Shown: one piece after another, positions 28,932 to 38,120 of the stretch
Numbering within the stretch: position 1 is the first letter of the stretch
How the letters are laid out: every line of letters starts with the position of its first letter
Source: Photobacterium sp. GB-56
Lineage (GTDB): Bacteria; Pseudomonadota; Gammaproteobacteria; Enterobacterales; Vibrionaceae
NCBI RefSeq assembly: GCF_003026105.1
Contig: NZ_PYNW01000001.1
Span: 1-64,000, forward strand
Length of the DNA stretch: 64,000 nt
Reading direction: 5' to 3'
Notes under the pieces: model-generated
What the model was told of the DNA's origin: nothing
Database searches by the model: none
What the model saw: the letters and a program-made list of their open reading frames with translations, nothing else
Position numbers and translations under genes: made by a program

Positions 28932-29620
28932 TGATTTACCTATTCACTATCTACAAAAGACCATAGTCGCCTTTTAACGTATTTATCATTGTTATTATTT
29001 ATAGTGCTAAATGTATCTTGGCGCAGCGGGATAAACTACGCAATTTTTAGCAGTTACTCTGTCTAAATTGAAGACTTAAGTAACATGTATTGGATGAAAG
29101 AAAAACAAAAAATAATCCAGTATCTTTTTTGTCAGCATTGATGCTAACAAAAAAATTTATTTATGGAAGAGATAATAAAAGTAGCAGATACCACATTGTG
29201 CAGATAAATTAATCTTTGAACGTTTTTTGATAATTCAATACACCTATATAAAGTAATGTTTTTAGATGGCTGGAATCATAAAAAAGAACTATTTAATTAT
29301 TTGTTTTTTATTGCTTTATGTTTTTTTACATGGTTTTTTTATCTTTTTTTAGAACTGTTTTTTCTAGATGAATTGTTTTGTATTTTCCTTTATCTCCTTT
29401 TTTTTCTGAAAAAACTATTTTTCAGAAGTCCGATTTTTTTTGTGGTGAAAAACACAAAATAATTGTGAACATCATTTTTTATTACTTGCCATAACATCGT
29501 ATTCGTCACAAAATACACCCCGTTCCTGACAATAACTGCTTTGCGATACACATTAAAAAAATAGTACGCACTACATAAAGCAGACTTAAAAAGTTTAAGC
29601 ATTACTCAATGGAGTTAAAC
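28932..29620. other. 690-bp AT-rich intergenic region with inverted repeats
   Basis: Between the ToxR-like gene and the ompA-type gene no convincing gene is seen. Contents: an imperfect 30-bp palindrome at 29125-29154, a T-rich stretch at 29300-29410, a perfect 9-bp hairpin (TCTGAAAAA/TTTTTCAGA) at 29405-29426, and a 7-bp hairpin TTTTGTG/CACAAAA at 29438-29459. The length suits a heavily regulated porin promoter or a long leader RNA. Confidence 0.55.
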
Positions 29621-30637
29621 ATGAAATTGAAATCTCTATCTCTATCTGTACTAGCAGCTTTATCTCTAGGTGTTGCTACATCTGCTACGGCAGCTGATGC
29701 AACTACTAGCACTACAGCTACAGCGCCTGCACAAACTGCTCCTTCTTACGATCAATCTGGTTTCTGGGTTGGTGGCGCACTAGGTATGGGTTACGTATCT
29801 AACAGCGATATTTCTAAGTTCCCTGGTTCTGCAAACGGTGAAGCACCAAGTGTTAAACTAGATGCTGGTTACGACTTCAACCAATACTTCGGTATCTACG
29901 GTAGCTACGATTACATGCATGATCTAGGTAATGCTGACATGCACCTAGGTACTTTGGGTGTGAAAGGTAACCTACCTCTAACTCAAAAACTATCTGCGTT
30001 CGGTAAGTTAGGTGCTACATACATCTACGCTGATAACAAGAACTTTGCAAACAACGCGCTACACATGAAGTCTGACAGCTTCTCACCAACAGTTGGTTTA
30101 GGTCTGTCTTACCAAATCACTCATGCACTATCTACTCAAATCGGTGCTGATTACTACCAAGACCTACGTACTTCACACGGTCACGCTGATCTAACTCAAG
30201 CGTACTGGGGTATGACTTACAAGTTCGGTCAACCAGCAACTCCAATGGTTGTTACTAACAACGTTGAAGTAGTTAAAGAAGTAGCTGTTGAGTCTCAAGT
30301 ACCAACTCGTTCTTCTTACGTTCTACCATACCAAAATGGTCAAACTAAGCTAAATGACTACGGCCGTTACAACCTAGGTGAAGTTATTGCAACTATGCAA
30401 GCTAACCCAGAAGTTAACGCTCAAATCATTGGTCGTGCAGACAAAGTTGGTTCTGCTGCAGTTAACGAAAAAGTTTCTGCAGAGCGTGCAGCAAACGTTG
30501 CTAAATACCTAGAAGCTAACGGTATCGACGCATCTCGTCTAACTGTTTCTTCTGTAGGTTACAACAACCCACTTAAAACTGACTCTGCGACTAATACTAA
30601 CTACGTTCAGCGTTCAGTACAGATCATCCTTAAGTAA
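29621..30637 (+). CDS. OmpA-family outer-membrane protein
   Basis: A 338-residue precursor with a typical signal peptide cut after ATA (SLGVATSATA-ADA), an N-terminal eight-stranded barrel domain (QSGFWVGGALGMGYVS to AYWGMTYKFG) and a C-terminal peptidoglycan-binding OmpA domain (QIIGRADKVGS, NEKVSAERAANVAKYLEANGI). The barrel is linked to peptidoglycan in the outer membrane. Codon use is strongly biased (CTA Leu, GCA/GCT Ala, AAC Asn), a sign of high expression. I start at ATG 29621, six bases after GGAG; an ATG at 29609 overlaps that site. Confidence 0.93.
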   Translation: MKLKSLSLSVLAALSLGVATSATAADATTSTTATAPAQTAPSYDQSGFWVGGALGMGYVSNSDISKFPGSANGEAPSVKLDAGYDFNQYFGIYGSYDYMHDLGNADMHLGTLGVKGNLPLTQKLSAFGKLGATYIYADNKNFANNALHMKSDSFSPTVGLGLSYQITHALSTQIGADYYQDLRTSHGHADLTQAYWGMTYKFGQPATPMVVTNNVEVVKEVAVESQVPTRSSYVLPYQNGQTKLNDYGRYNLGEVIATMQANPEVNAQIIGRADKVGSAAVNEKVSAERAANVAKYLEANGIDASRLTVSSVGYNNPLKTDSATNTNYVQRSVQIILK

Positions 30638-30684
30638 TTAAGACTGATCCACATCTATCTAGTATTTTATTACTAAGATAAATT

Positions 30685-30718
30685 AATGCCGGTGATATTT
30701 TCACCGGCATTATTTTTT
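30685..30718 (+). terminator. Terminator after the ompA-type gene
   Basis: An 11-bp perfect stem (30685-30695 / 30701-30711) with 5-nt loop and T-rich tail, 47 bp past the stop. Confidence 0.9.
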
Positions 30719-30833
30719 TAATCACATTCTCATTAAATCACTTTTAATTCGTCGCGCTTAATGCGGAGGACGGTGTACGTCAAGCGTAAGCGATTTAATT
30801 AGAATGAATTAAGATATGTTGTAAGGACTAATA

Positions 30834-31241
30834 ATGAAAAAAACAACGTTATGTTTATTAGCATTAATGACCATTTCATTAACTGGGTGCTTTTCCAACC
30901 AGCAATTTGAAAAATCAGCACAAATGGTTGGTGATTGGAAACTAAAAGGTGGAGTTGAGCTCCCCGGTATTACAAAGCATCGACCATCATTAAATATTGA
31001 ATCAAACATGAAGGTAACAGGTTTTACCGGTTGTAATGTTTTTAAAGGTAAGGTTGAGCCAGTCGGTGATTTTTCGCTTCCATTTGTCACGCGCAAAATG
31101 TGTTTACCTGAGTTAGTTAAACAAGAAAATAATATGCTAAATGTGTTACGCAGTGCGACAAGTATTGAAGTGATTAACAATAGCCTCATTGTTGATGCTG
31201 GCGATAAGTTTTTGGTATTTGAAAAAACTAATGCAAGTTGA
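30834..31241 (+). CDS. META-domain (HslJ-like) lipoprotein
   Basis: A 135-residue lipoprotein with lipobox LTGC (Cys19) and a META/HslJ domain: GDWKLKGGVELPGI, the GFTGCNVFKGKVE core with the conserved Asn/Gly, and TRKMCLPELVKQENNMLNVLRSA. HslJ-type proteins are linked to heat-shock and novobiocin resistance in E. coli; the molecular role is unknown. The ATG follows TAAGGA by six bases. Monocistronic. Confidence 0.87.
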   Translation: MKKTTLCLLALMTISLTGCFSNQQFEKSAQMVGDWKLKGGVELPGITKHRPSLNIESNMKVTGFTGCNVFKGKVEPVGDFSLPFVTRKMCLPELVKQENNMLNVLRSATSIEVINNSLIVDAGDKFLVFEKTNAS

Positions 31242-31270
31242 TTGTCTTATGTGATTTAATTTTATGTAGA

Positions 31271-31296
31271 GCCCAGCCATTGTGCTGGGCTTTTTT
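31271..31296 (+). terminator. Terminator after the META-domain gene
   Basis: Stem GCCCAGC/GCTGGGC with a 6-nt loop and T6. Confidence 0.88.
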
Positions 31297-31319
31297 ATAA
31301 GTAGAACTAAGGATAGAAG

Positions 31320-32195
31320 ATGCCTGTTATCGCGCCAACGCAAGTCGTATTTACTCAACAACAATGGTTGCTTGATAGTACTGTACTAATGATAAGTCAT
31401 TCAGGTGACGAAAATTATGTTGTTACCCAGTCGACCCCTTTTCATCCTGTTAGCCATATTTGGCCTGATCATCCTGCTGATCAAGGGATGATTATTCATG
31501 CTGATAAACAGTATCAGGTTAACAATTGTGTCGTTGGTGCTATTGAGCTAGCAACAAACAATCTTTTTATTGCCCAAGACATTCCGGTTAAACGGGATAC
31601 GGAAGGATGGGTGTTTGTTGTTGTTCATATTATTACAGGAACAATAGACTTTGATATTGGCAATACAGTGACATTGTCTGTTGATAGGGAATATCAGCAA
31701 AGTTTGAGTCGTGGACATAGTGCGGGGCATTTATCTTCTTTAGCGTTAAATAAAGTTCTTCATAATGACTTCTGGCGAAAAGAGCCGACTCGTAGAGATG
31801 AGCTTGGTTTCTATGATTTTCATAGCTATGCCCAAGAAAAAAGTGAAGTGACGCCCGATCTCAGTACTGACACGTATCGTTTAGGTAAAACATTACGTAA
31901 GCGTGGGCTAAACAGCGCAGATCTACTAGCAGAACTTAATGTTGTAGCTGAGCGTATTAATCTGCAACTCAGTGATTGGGTAGCATTAAAAACTGCTGTG
32001 GTAATGAGGCGAGAAGGTGATCATCTGACAGATTCGCGTTATTGGCAATGTAATTTAGGCTCTGAGGGCGTTATTGAGATCCCTTGTGGTGGAACTCATA
32101 TTTTATCTTTATCTGAATATCAATCAGTTACCGTTAATTTTAAAGTGAATTCAGACCAAGAGATTGTGATGTATACCAAGAGTGTGAAAGCGTAA
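31320..32195 (+). CDS. AlaX-like trans-editing alanyl-tRNA hydrolase
   Basis: A 291-residue protein of the class II synthetase editing (AlaX/SAD) family. Both zinc half-sites are present: HxxxH at His133/His137 (GHSAGH) and CxxxH at Cys256/His260 (PCGGTHI). The N-terminal barrel keeps a degenerate form of the GGQPxDxG loop as HPADQG (residues 51-56). Such proteins hydrolyse Ser- or Gly-tRNA(Ala) in trans. The 119-residue spacing between the half-sites is long because of an insert near residues 140-215. The exact tRNA substrate is not decidable here. Standalone gene between terminators. Confidence 0.8.
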   Translation: MPVIAPTQVVFTQQQWLLDSTVLMISHSGDENYVVTQSTPFHPVSHIWPDHPADQGMIIHADKQYQVNNCVVGAIELATNNLFIAQDIPVKRDTEGWVFVVVHIITGTIDFDIGNTVTLSVDREYQQSLSRGHSAGHLSSLALNKVLHNDFWRKEPTRRDELGFYDFHSYAQEKSEVTPDLSTDTYRLGKTLRKRGLNSADLLAELNVVAERINLQLSDWVALKTAVVMRREGDHLTDSRYWQCNLGSEGVIEIPCGGTHILSLSEYQSVTVNFKVNSDQEIVMYTKSVKA

Positions 32196-32604
32196 TATTA
32201 AACGTTTATTTAGATTTTATTCTCTGAGTTATGCTTATAAAGATAAAGATCCTAATTTATATAATGCATGATCATTGTGTTTTAATATTATTTCTTGGAT
32301 TTATATCCTGTTTAAAATCCAAATACAACATATGTAACTTATGCTTTCGGGAAGTGTATTGATAAATGTTCTTTTGATACCTGTTAGCTGATCAGGTTTG
32401 TTTTAAAAGAAGATCACCACTAAGCATGTTGATCATCGTGTTGATCTAAATTGATTGTTTTATGATTGTCGAATAATGGAAAAAACTTATTTATGATAAT
32501 TCTTTGTGATGAAGATGAAGTTCTACGCGCAAGATAATTGTATTTCTGATTACCGCACTTAATAATCATTCGAAGATGTAAATTTTGTACAGAGGTCGAA
32601 GAGC
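32196..32604. other. 409-bp intergenic region, no gene recognised
   Basis: AT-rich sequence between the AlaX-like gene and yfgJ. It contains only short frames without ribosome-binding sites (the longest plus-strand one starts at about 32264 and has 32 codons) and two TGTTGATC repeats near 32425-32445. Nothing more is supported. Confidence 0.5.
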
Positions 32605-32850
32605 ATGGCTGATAACGTTGAAAATATTTGTCCGCAATGTAGCAGCTTATTAAGTTGGAAAGATCACGGCTATTTTTGCGATTTTTGCCAACAACAAGTT
32701 GAGAAACATGTATTTTGTCCTGATTGCAATGAGCAGTTAGAAAGATTACAAGCGTGTGGTTCTGCAAGTTATTTTTGTAATCATTGCAATGAGTTAAAGT
32801 CTAAATCTCGGGTTAAGGTACAATTTGAAATGCGTGCTGAGACACGCTAA
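32605..32850 (+). CDS. yfgJ: YfgJ-type double zinc-ribbon protein
   Basis: An 81-residue protein with four CxxC knuckles: CPQC, CDFC, CPDC and CNHC, arranged as two zinc ribbons, ending in a basic tail. Length, spacing and the QACGSASYFCNHCNEL segment match E. coli YfgJ, and as there it neighbours xseA and guaB. Function unknown. Preceded by GAGG nine bases upstream; convergent with xseA across a shared terminator. Confidence 0.88.
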   Translation: MADNVENICPQCSSLLSWKDHGYFCDFCQQQVEKHVFCPDCNEQLERLQACGSASYFCNHCNELKSKSRVKVQFEMRAETR

Positions 32851-32861
32851 ATAGAATGTAT

Positions 32862-32891
32862 AAAAAATGGCGCTAAATAGCGCCATTTTTG
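32862..32891. terminator. Bidirectional terminator between yfgJ and xseA
   Basis: A 12-bp perfect stem (32863-32874 / 32879-32890) flanked by A5/T5, so both strands get a U tail. Confidence 0.92.
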
Positions 32892-32907
32892 TTAACAGAT
32901 ACTATGG

Positions 32908-34257
32908 TTATTTGATAACACAGGAATGGATATCACCATCCGTTACTGTGGTGATAAGTTTATCACCATGCTGAACTTGTGATGTATTTCTGATTAGATC
33001 ACCTTGCTCATTTCGAGTAATAGAATAACCACGGGCCAAAGTTGCGAGGGGGCTTACTGTTTCTAGTTTTTCTGCAGCTACCGCTAATTTATGTTTTGCA
33101 TTTAGCAGCTTACGGTCTAAAGCATCATAGAGTCTTCGTTCACTCCGCTCTAAATTTCGTTGTGCATTGCTTACTAACGTAGCGGGGGAGTAAAGTGATA
33201 TTTTATAGTTATTACTATCGATATGTTGTTGATGCTTTTGTAATTTTTTCTGCATCGCTTGAACTAAGCGTTGACTAATTTCATCAAGATGTTGCTGCTG
33301 CTGATTTAAACGAAGCTGTGGATGCTGACGCTCTAAACGGTGTTGTAGTTGAGTTGCTTGGCGCAAAGAGTGTGATAAATACGACCTGACGGCATGGCGC
33401 AATTGTTGTTTTTTACGATCGAGTAATTGTGTTTGGTGAGTCATATCGCGACTGATCAACTCAGCGGCAGCAGAAGGTGTTGGTGCACGGACATCGGCAA
33501 CAAAATCTGCGATAGTGACGTCGACCTCATGACCAACCGCACTGACAATGGGGATCTGGCTAGCGGCAATGGTTCGCGCGACAATTTCTTCATTAAATGC
33601 CCAAAGATCTTCCAGTGAACCGCCACCTCGACCGACAATTAATACATCACATTCCTGCCTAGCATTGGCTCGACCAATCGCTTGTGCAATAGAAATTGCA
33701 GAGCCTTCGCCTTGTACCATGGTTGGATAAATCACAATGGGTAAACTCGGATCGCGACGTTGCAAAACGTGTAAAATATCGTGCAGAGCCGCGCCTGTTT
33801 TTGAGGTAATAATACCTACTCGTTTAGGTTGTTCTGGCAGCGTTTTTTTGAGTGATTGCGCAAATAAACCTTCCGCTGCTAACGACATTTTTAATTGTTC
33901 AAATTGCTGTTGTAAGCGACCATCGCCTTCTGGCTGCATACTTTCAATGATCAGCTGATAATCACCACGTGGTTCATATAATGACAAACGCGCCTTAACT
34001 AATACTTGATTACCATTGGCAGGTTTAAAGGTCACATGTCGATTACTGCCTTTAAACATGGCACATTTAACTTGGGCACGTGAATCTTTCAGGGTGAAAT
34101 ACCAATGACCAGAAACGGGCATCGAAAAATTAGATAACTCACCAATAAGCCACACTACACCCATTTCATTTTCAAGTACGAGACGTACTTGTGCATTTAA
34201 GCTAGAAACCGTGTAAATACGACTATTCGTTTGGCTTTGAGGGGAAAAAGTGGTCAC
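32908..34257 (-). CDS. xseA: Exodeoxyribonuclease VII large subunit
   Basis: Degrades single-stranded DNA to oligonucleotides with XseB. The 449 residues include the N-terminal OB-fold ([27 protein letters not shown]), the catalytic domain with [16 protein letters not shown] and [29 protein letters not shown], then the long coiled-coil and the C-terminal LARGYSI. Divergent from guaB, the conserved order. Confidence 0.96.
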   Translation of the reverse strand: MTTFSPQSQTNSRIYTVSSLNAQVRLVLENEMGVVWLIGELSNFSMPVSGHWYFTLKDSRAQVKCAMFKGSNRHVTFKPANGNQVLVKARLSLYEPRGDYQLIIESMQPEGDGRLQQQFEQLKMSLAAEGLFAQSLKKTLPEQPKRVGIITSKTGAALHDILHVLQRRDPSLPIVIYPTMVQGEGSAISIAQAIGRANARQECDVLIVGRGGGSLEDLWAFNEEIVARTIAASQIPIVSAVGHEVDVTIADFVADVRAPTPSAAAELISRDMTHQTQLLDRKKQQLRHAVRSYLSHSLRQATQLQHRLERQHPQLRLNQQQQHLDEISQRLVQAMQKKLQKHQQHIDSNNYKISLYSPATLVSNAQRNLERSERRLYDALDRKLLNAKHKLAVAAEKLETVSPLATLARGYSITRNEQGDLIRNTSQVQHGDKLITTVTDGDIHSCVIK

Positions 34258-34448
34258 TAGGAATGGTACCTGCTATCGAATGAAGTAGTAGGCAGGCGGT
34301 CAAAATAAAACCGAATAAGACATAAAGTATACAGGCAGATCAATGGACAGATCTTGGCCGTATTTCCTTGACCGCATCACCGGATAGTTAACCGAAATAT
34401 ATTACTTATCAATTAAAATGTGTCAAGAAAAAAAATTAAAAAAAATCT

Positions 34449-34464
34449 AGCCAAACGTTTGCTT
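34449..34464 (+). promoter_or_regulatory. PurR operator of guaBA
   Basis: AGCCAAACGTTTGCTT is a near-perfect 16-bp PUR box with the invariant CAAACGTTTG core. It lies just upstream of a -10 TATAAT at 34471-34476, covering the -35 region, and 67 bp before the guaB ATG. It is one of three PUR boxes in the window. Confidence 0.85.
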
Positions 34465-34530
34465 CATACGTATAATTCGACCGCAATATTTTATCCTTCT
34501 TTAAACCCCTATTCGGTGTGAGATATTGCA

Positions 34531-35994
34531 ATGTTACGAATTAAACAAGAAGCTTTAACCTTCGATGATGTTTTGCTGGTTCCTGCCCATTCAACCGTTC
34601 TACCTAACACTGCCGATCTGCGCACTCAACTGACAAAAGATATTTCTCTTAATATCCCAATGGTGTCAGCGTCAATGGATACTGTGACTGAAGGCCGCTT
34701 AGCTATCGGTCTTGCTCAAGAAGGTGGTATCGGTTTCATTCACAAAAATATGTCTATCGAACAGCAGGCGGATCAAGTTCGCATGGTGAAAAAGTTCGAA
34801 GCAGGTGTTGTTTCTGAACCTGTGACTGTTAAACCTACCGCAACGATTGCTGATGTTAAGCGATTAACAGAGCAGAACGGTTTTGCTGGTTACCCTGTAG
34901 TAACAGATAGCAATGAGTTAGTTGGTATTATTACAGGTCGTGATGTTCGATTTGTTACTGATCTTTCAAAGACAGTTGAAGAAGTGATGACATCTAAAGC
35001 AGATTTAGCATCGGCTAAAGAAGGCGCATCTCGTGAAGAAGTTGAAGCTATCATGCAACAACACCGTGTTGAAAAGGTGTTACTTGTTGATGATGAATTC
35101 CGCCTTAAAGGCATGATTACTGCAAAAGACTTCCAAAAAGCAGAACGTAAACCTAATGCTTGTAAAGACGAGCGCGGCCGCTTACGTGTAGGTGCTGCGG
35201 TTGGTGCTGGTGCTGGTAATGAAGAGCGTGTAGCTGCTTTGGTTGAAGCTGGCGTAGACGTACTGCTTATCGATTCTTCACACGGTCACTCTGAAGGCGT
35301 TCTACAACGTATTCGTGAAACGCGTGCGGCATTCCCTAATCTTCCAATTGTTGGCGGTAATGTCGCTACGGCTGAAGGTGCACGTGCTCTTATTGAAGCA
35401 GGTGTGAGTGCAGTAAAAGTTGGTATCGGCCCTGGTTCAATCTGTACAACTCGTATTGTTACAGGTGTTGGTGTTCCACAAATTACCGCAATTTCAGAAG
35501 CGGCATCTGTTGCTGATCAATACGGTATTCCTGTTATTGCTGATGGCGGTATTCGTTACTCTGGTGATATGTGTAAAGCGATTGCCGCTGGTGCATCATG
35601 TGTAATGGTAGGTTCTATGTTTGCTGGTACTGAAGAAGCGCCGGGTGAAGTTGAACTATACCAAGGTCGTTCATACAAATCATACCGTGGCATGGGTTCA
35701 CTAGGCGCAATGTCAAAAGGTTCTTCTGACCGTTATTTCCAAACTGATAATGCGGCTGACAAATTGGTACCAGAAGGTATTGAAGGCCGTGTTGCTTATA
35801 AAGGTTACCTAAAAGAAATCGTTCACCAACAAATGGGTGGCTTACGCTCAAGCATGGGCCTAACGGGCTCAGCAACGATTGAAGATCTTCGTACTAAAGC
35901 TGAATTTGTACGTATTTCAGGGGCTGGCATGAAAGAGTCACACGTTCATGATGTGACTATTACTAAAGAAGCACCTAATTACCGTATGGGTTAA
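34531..35994 (+). CDS. guaB: IMP dehydrogenase
   Basis: Oxidises IMP to XMP, the first step to GMP. The 487-residue barrel has the tandem CBS (Bateman) insert at about residues 95-205 ([38 protein letters not shown]), the catalytic loop GPGSICTTR with the active Cys, [10 protein letters not shown] and the flap [15 protein letters not shown]. First gene of guaBA, about 105 bp before guaA, repressed by PurR through the box at 34449. Confidence 0.98.
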   Translation: MLRIKQEALTFDDVLLVPAHSTVLPNTADLRTQLTKDISLNIPMVSASMDTVTEGRLAIGLAQEGGIGFIHKNMSIEQQADQVRMVKKFEAGVVSEPVTVKPTATIADVKRLTEQNGFAGYPVVTDSNELVGIITGRDVRFVTDLSKTVEEVMTSKADLASAKEGASREEVEAIMQQHRVEKVLLVDDEFRLKGMITAKDFQKAERKPNACKDERGRLRVGAAVGAGAGNEERVAALVEAGVDVLLIDSSHGHSEGVLQRIRETRAAFPNLPIVGGNVATAEGARALIEAGVSAVKVGIGPGSICTTRIVTGVGVPQITAISEAASVADQYGIPVIADGGIRYSGDMCKAIAAGASCVMVGSMFAGTEEAPGEVELYQGRSYKSYRGMGSLGAMSKGSSDRYFQTDNAADKLVPEGIEGRVAYKGYLKEIVHQQMGGLRSSMGLTGSATIEDLRTKAEFVRISGAGMKESHVHDVTITKEAPNYRMG

Positions 35995-36099
35995 TTGTTA
36001 CCCACTCATCTTTGGGTTTAACGATTACGTCAGTAAGAAATAACATCGGGAGCAGAGCCTTTGCTCCCAATATATAAAATTATTCGAGAACATTCACTA

Positions 36100-37683
36100 A
36101 TGACCATGACCACAAATATTCATGAACAACGTATCCTTATTTTGGACTTTGGCTCTCAATATACACAGCTAATCGCCCGTCGTATTCGCGAAATTGGTGT
36201 GTACTGTGAACTTTGGAGCTGGGATGTTGATGAAGCCGATATCCGTGAATTTGCGCCAAACGGTATTATTCTTTCTGGTGGTCCTGAAAGTGTAACGGAA
36301 GCCGGTTCTCCACGTGCACCACAATATGTATTTGAAGCTGGTGTACCTGTATTTGGTGTGTGCTACGGCATGCAAACAATGGCTGAGCAGTTAGGCGGTA
36401 AAGTTGCAGGTTCATCTGAGCGTGAATTTGGTTACGCACAAGTTAAAATTGTTGAACCAACACATTTCCTTGAAGGTATTCAAGACGCAACAGCCGAAGA
36501 CGGCACATCATTAATGGATGTGTGGATGAGCCATGGCGATAAAGTGGTAGAAATCCCGTCAGATTTTATCAAAATTGCAGAAACAGAAACGTGCCCATTT
36601 GCAGCAATGGCGAATGAAGAGAAGCGTTTTTACGGTGTTCAGTTTCACCCTGAAGTGACGCATACACGTCAAGGTATGAAGTTAATTGAGAACTTCGTAA
36701 TGAATATCTGTGGCTGTGAAAAGCTATGGACATCAGCAAATATCATTGAAGATGCTATTGCTCGTATTAAAGAGCAAGTGGGTGACGATGAAGTGATTCT
36801 TGGCCTTTCTGGCGGCGTAGACTCATCAGTTGTTGCTATGCTTATTCACCGTGCGATTGGCGACAAGCTAACGTGTGTATTTGTTGATAACGGCCTGCTT
36901 CGTTTAAATGAAGGTCAACAAGTGATGGACATGTTTGGCGACAAGTTCGGTCTAAACATTGTTCATGTACAAGCTGAGGATCGTTTCTTATCTGCACTTG
37001 CAGGTATTGATGAGCCAGAAGCGAAGCGTAAGAAAATTGGTCACGTATTCGTTGACGTATTTGATGAAGAATCTAAGAAACTAAAAAATGCGAAGTGGTT
37101 AGCGCAGGGGACGATTTACCCTGATGTGATTGAATCTGCAGCATCGAAAACAGGCAAAGCACACGTGATTAAATCTCACCATAACGTAGGTGGTCTACCT
37201 GACGATATGGAAATGGGTCTAGTTGAGCCATTAAAAGAGTTATTTAAAGATGAAGTACGTAAGATTGGTCTAGAACTAGGCTTACCTTACAACATGCTTT
37301 ACCGCCACCCATTCCCAGGTCCAGGTCTAGGTGTACGTGTACTAGGTGAAGTGAAGAAAGAGTACTGTGACTTACTACGTCGTGCAGATGCAATCTTCAT
37401 TGAAGAGCTTCATAAAGCCGATCTTTACAACAAAGTATCACAAGCATTCACCGTGTTCCTACCTGTTCGTTCTGTAGGCGTAATGGGTGACGGTCGTAAA
37501 TATGATTGGGTTGTATCGTTACGTGCAGTAGAAACAATCGACTTTATGACAGCACACTGGGCACACCTGCCTTACGACTTCCTTGGCAAAGTATCGAACC
37601 GTATTATCAACGAAGTCGATGGTATTTCTCGTGTGGTTTACGATATTTCAGGTAAGCCGCCAGCAACGATTGAGTGGGAATAA
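36100..37683 (+). CDS. guaA: GMP synthase (glutamine-hydrolysing)
   Basis: Aminates XMP to GMP with glutamine. Class I amidotransferase domain first ([18 protein letters not shown], catalytic Cys in GVCYGMQTM, His/Glu in QFHPEVTHT), then the ATP pyrophosphatase P-loop [10 protein letters not shown] and the dimerisation domain ending [10 protein letters not shown] start at ATG 36100 (527 residues), ten bases after CGAGAA; ATG 36106 is the alternative and would match the E. coli start more closely. The longer frame back to TTG 36061 has no support. Confidence 0.96.
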   Translation: MTMTTNIHEQRILILDFGSQYTQLIARRIREIGVYCELWSWDVDEADIREFAPNGIILSGGPESVTEAGSPRAPQYVFEAGVPVFGVCYGMQTMAEQLGGKVAGSSEREFGYAQVKIVEPTHFLEGIQDATAEDGTSLMDVWMSHGDKVVEIPSDFIKIAETETCPFAAMANEEKRFYGVQFHPEVTHTRQGMKLIENFVMNICGCEKLWTSANIIEDAIARIKEQVGDDEVILGLSGGVDSSVVAMLIHRAIGDKLTCVFVDNGLLRLNEGQQVMDMFGDKFGLNIVHVQAEDRFLSALAGIDEPEAKRKKIGHVFVDVFDEESKKLKNAKWLAQGTIYPDVIESAASKTGKAHVIKSHHNVGGLPDDMEMGLVEPLKELFKDEVRKIGLELGLPYNMLYRHPFPGPGLGVRVLGEVKKEYCDLLRRADAIFIEELHKADLYNKVSQAFTVFLPVRSVGVMGDGRKYDWVVSLRAVETIDFMTAHWAHLPYDFLGKVSNRIINEVDGISRVVYDISGKPPATIEWE

Positions 37684-37715
37684 TCTCTCTTACTGAAAAA
37701 TACTGAGCAAACATC

Positions 37716-37749
37716 AAACCCTAGTAAGGTGACTTACTAGGGTTTTTTA
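37716..37749 (+). terminator. Terminator after guaBA
   Basis: A 13-bp perfect stem (37716-37728 / 37733-37745) with GTGA loop and T6. Confidence 0.92.
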
Positions 37750-38120
37750 TTGCTCATATTTTATAGATATCCATTCAAATGAAGATGAAAATGAGGAAAG
37801 ACATGCTTCACGTAAGGTTACTTGTTGGAGGGGATTTTCTAGAGGTATAACTAAGCGATTGAGACTTGTTTTGTATTTGTTGGTGCTTATGTTTTTAATT
37901 GTTTATTGAGTTGTTGCTTTATTGTTTATGGTTAATGCTTGGTTACAATCTTCCGTAATAAGGTTTAGTTATTCGTTAGGTGATATGGCTTTTTTTTTAT
38001 TGTATTTCGCTACAATCACCCGACCTAAATTCAGCCGTAGTAGCTGAAAGGCAAAACAATGAGACTTACTAAAGTAAGTCCACTTTGCAGACGTAACCAA
38101 TATGGGGGCACGGAGTTGCC
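37750..38120 (+). other. Leader region of the AbgT-type gene with three hairpins
   Basis: No gene is seen between the guaA terminator and 38121. A possible -10 TACAAT lies at 38011-38016. The roughly 100-nt leader then contains hairpins TCAGC/GCTGA (38031-38047), GACTTAC-TAAA-GTAAGTC (38063-38080) and GGCA-CGGAGT-TGCC (38107-38120). The last puts the GGAG ribosome-binding site in its loop and ends at the ATG. It could be a translational switch, but I match it to no known riboswitch class. Confidence 0.4.

Noticed and set aside
29256..29462. 68-codon Phe/Leu-rich frame upstream of the ompA-type gene
   Set aside because: Composition follows the T-rich tract (runs of TTT codons); no Shine-Dalgarno. 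Treated as part of the regulatory region, although a tiny membrane protein cannot be fully excluded.
32264..32362. 32-codon frame in the AlaX-yfgJ gap
   Set aside because: No ribosome-binding site and AT-rich random composition.
32420..32767. 115-codon minus-strand frame overlapping yfgJ
   Set aside because: Antisense of a recognised zinc-ribbon gene with no family features.
38020..38120. Cyclic-di-GMP (GEMM) riboswitch upstream of the AbgT-type gene
   Set aside because: AAAGGCAAAA recalls part of the consensus, but the GACGCAAAGCC segment and the tetraloop-receptor arms are absent.
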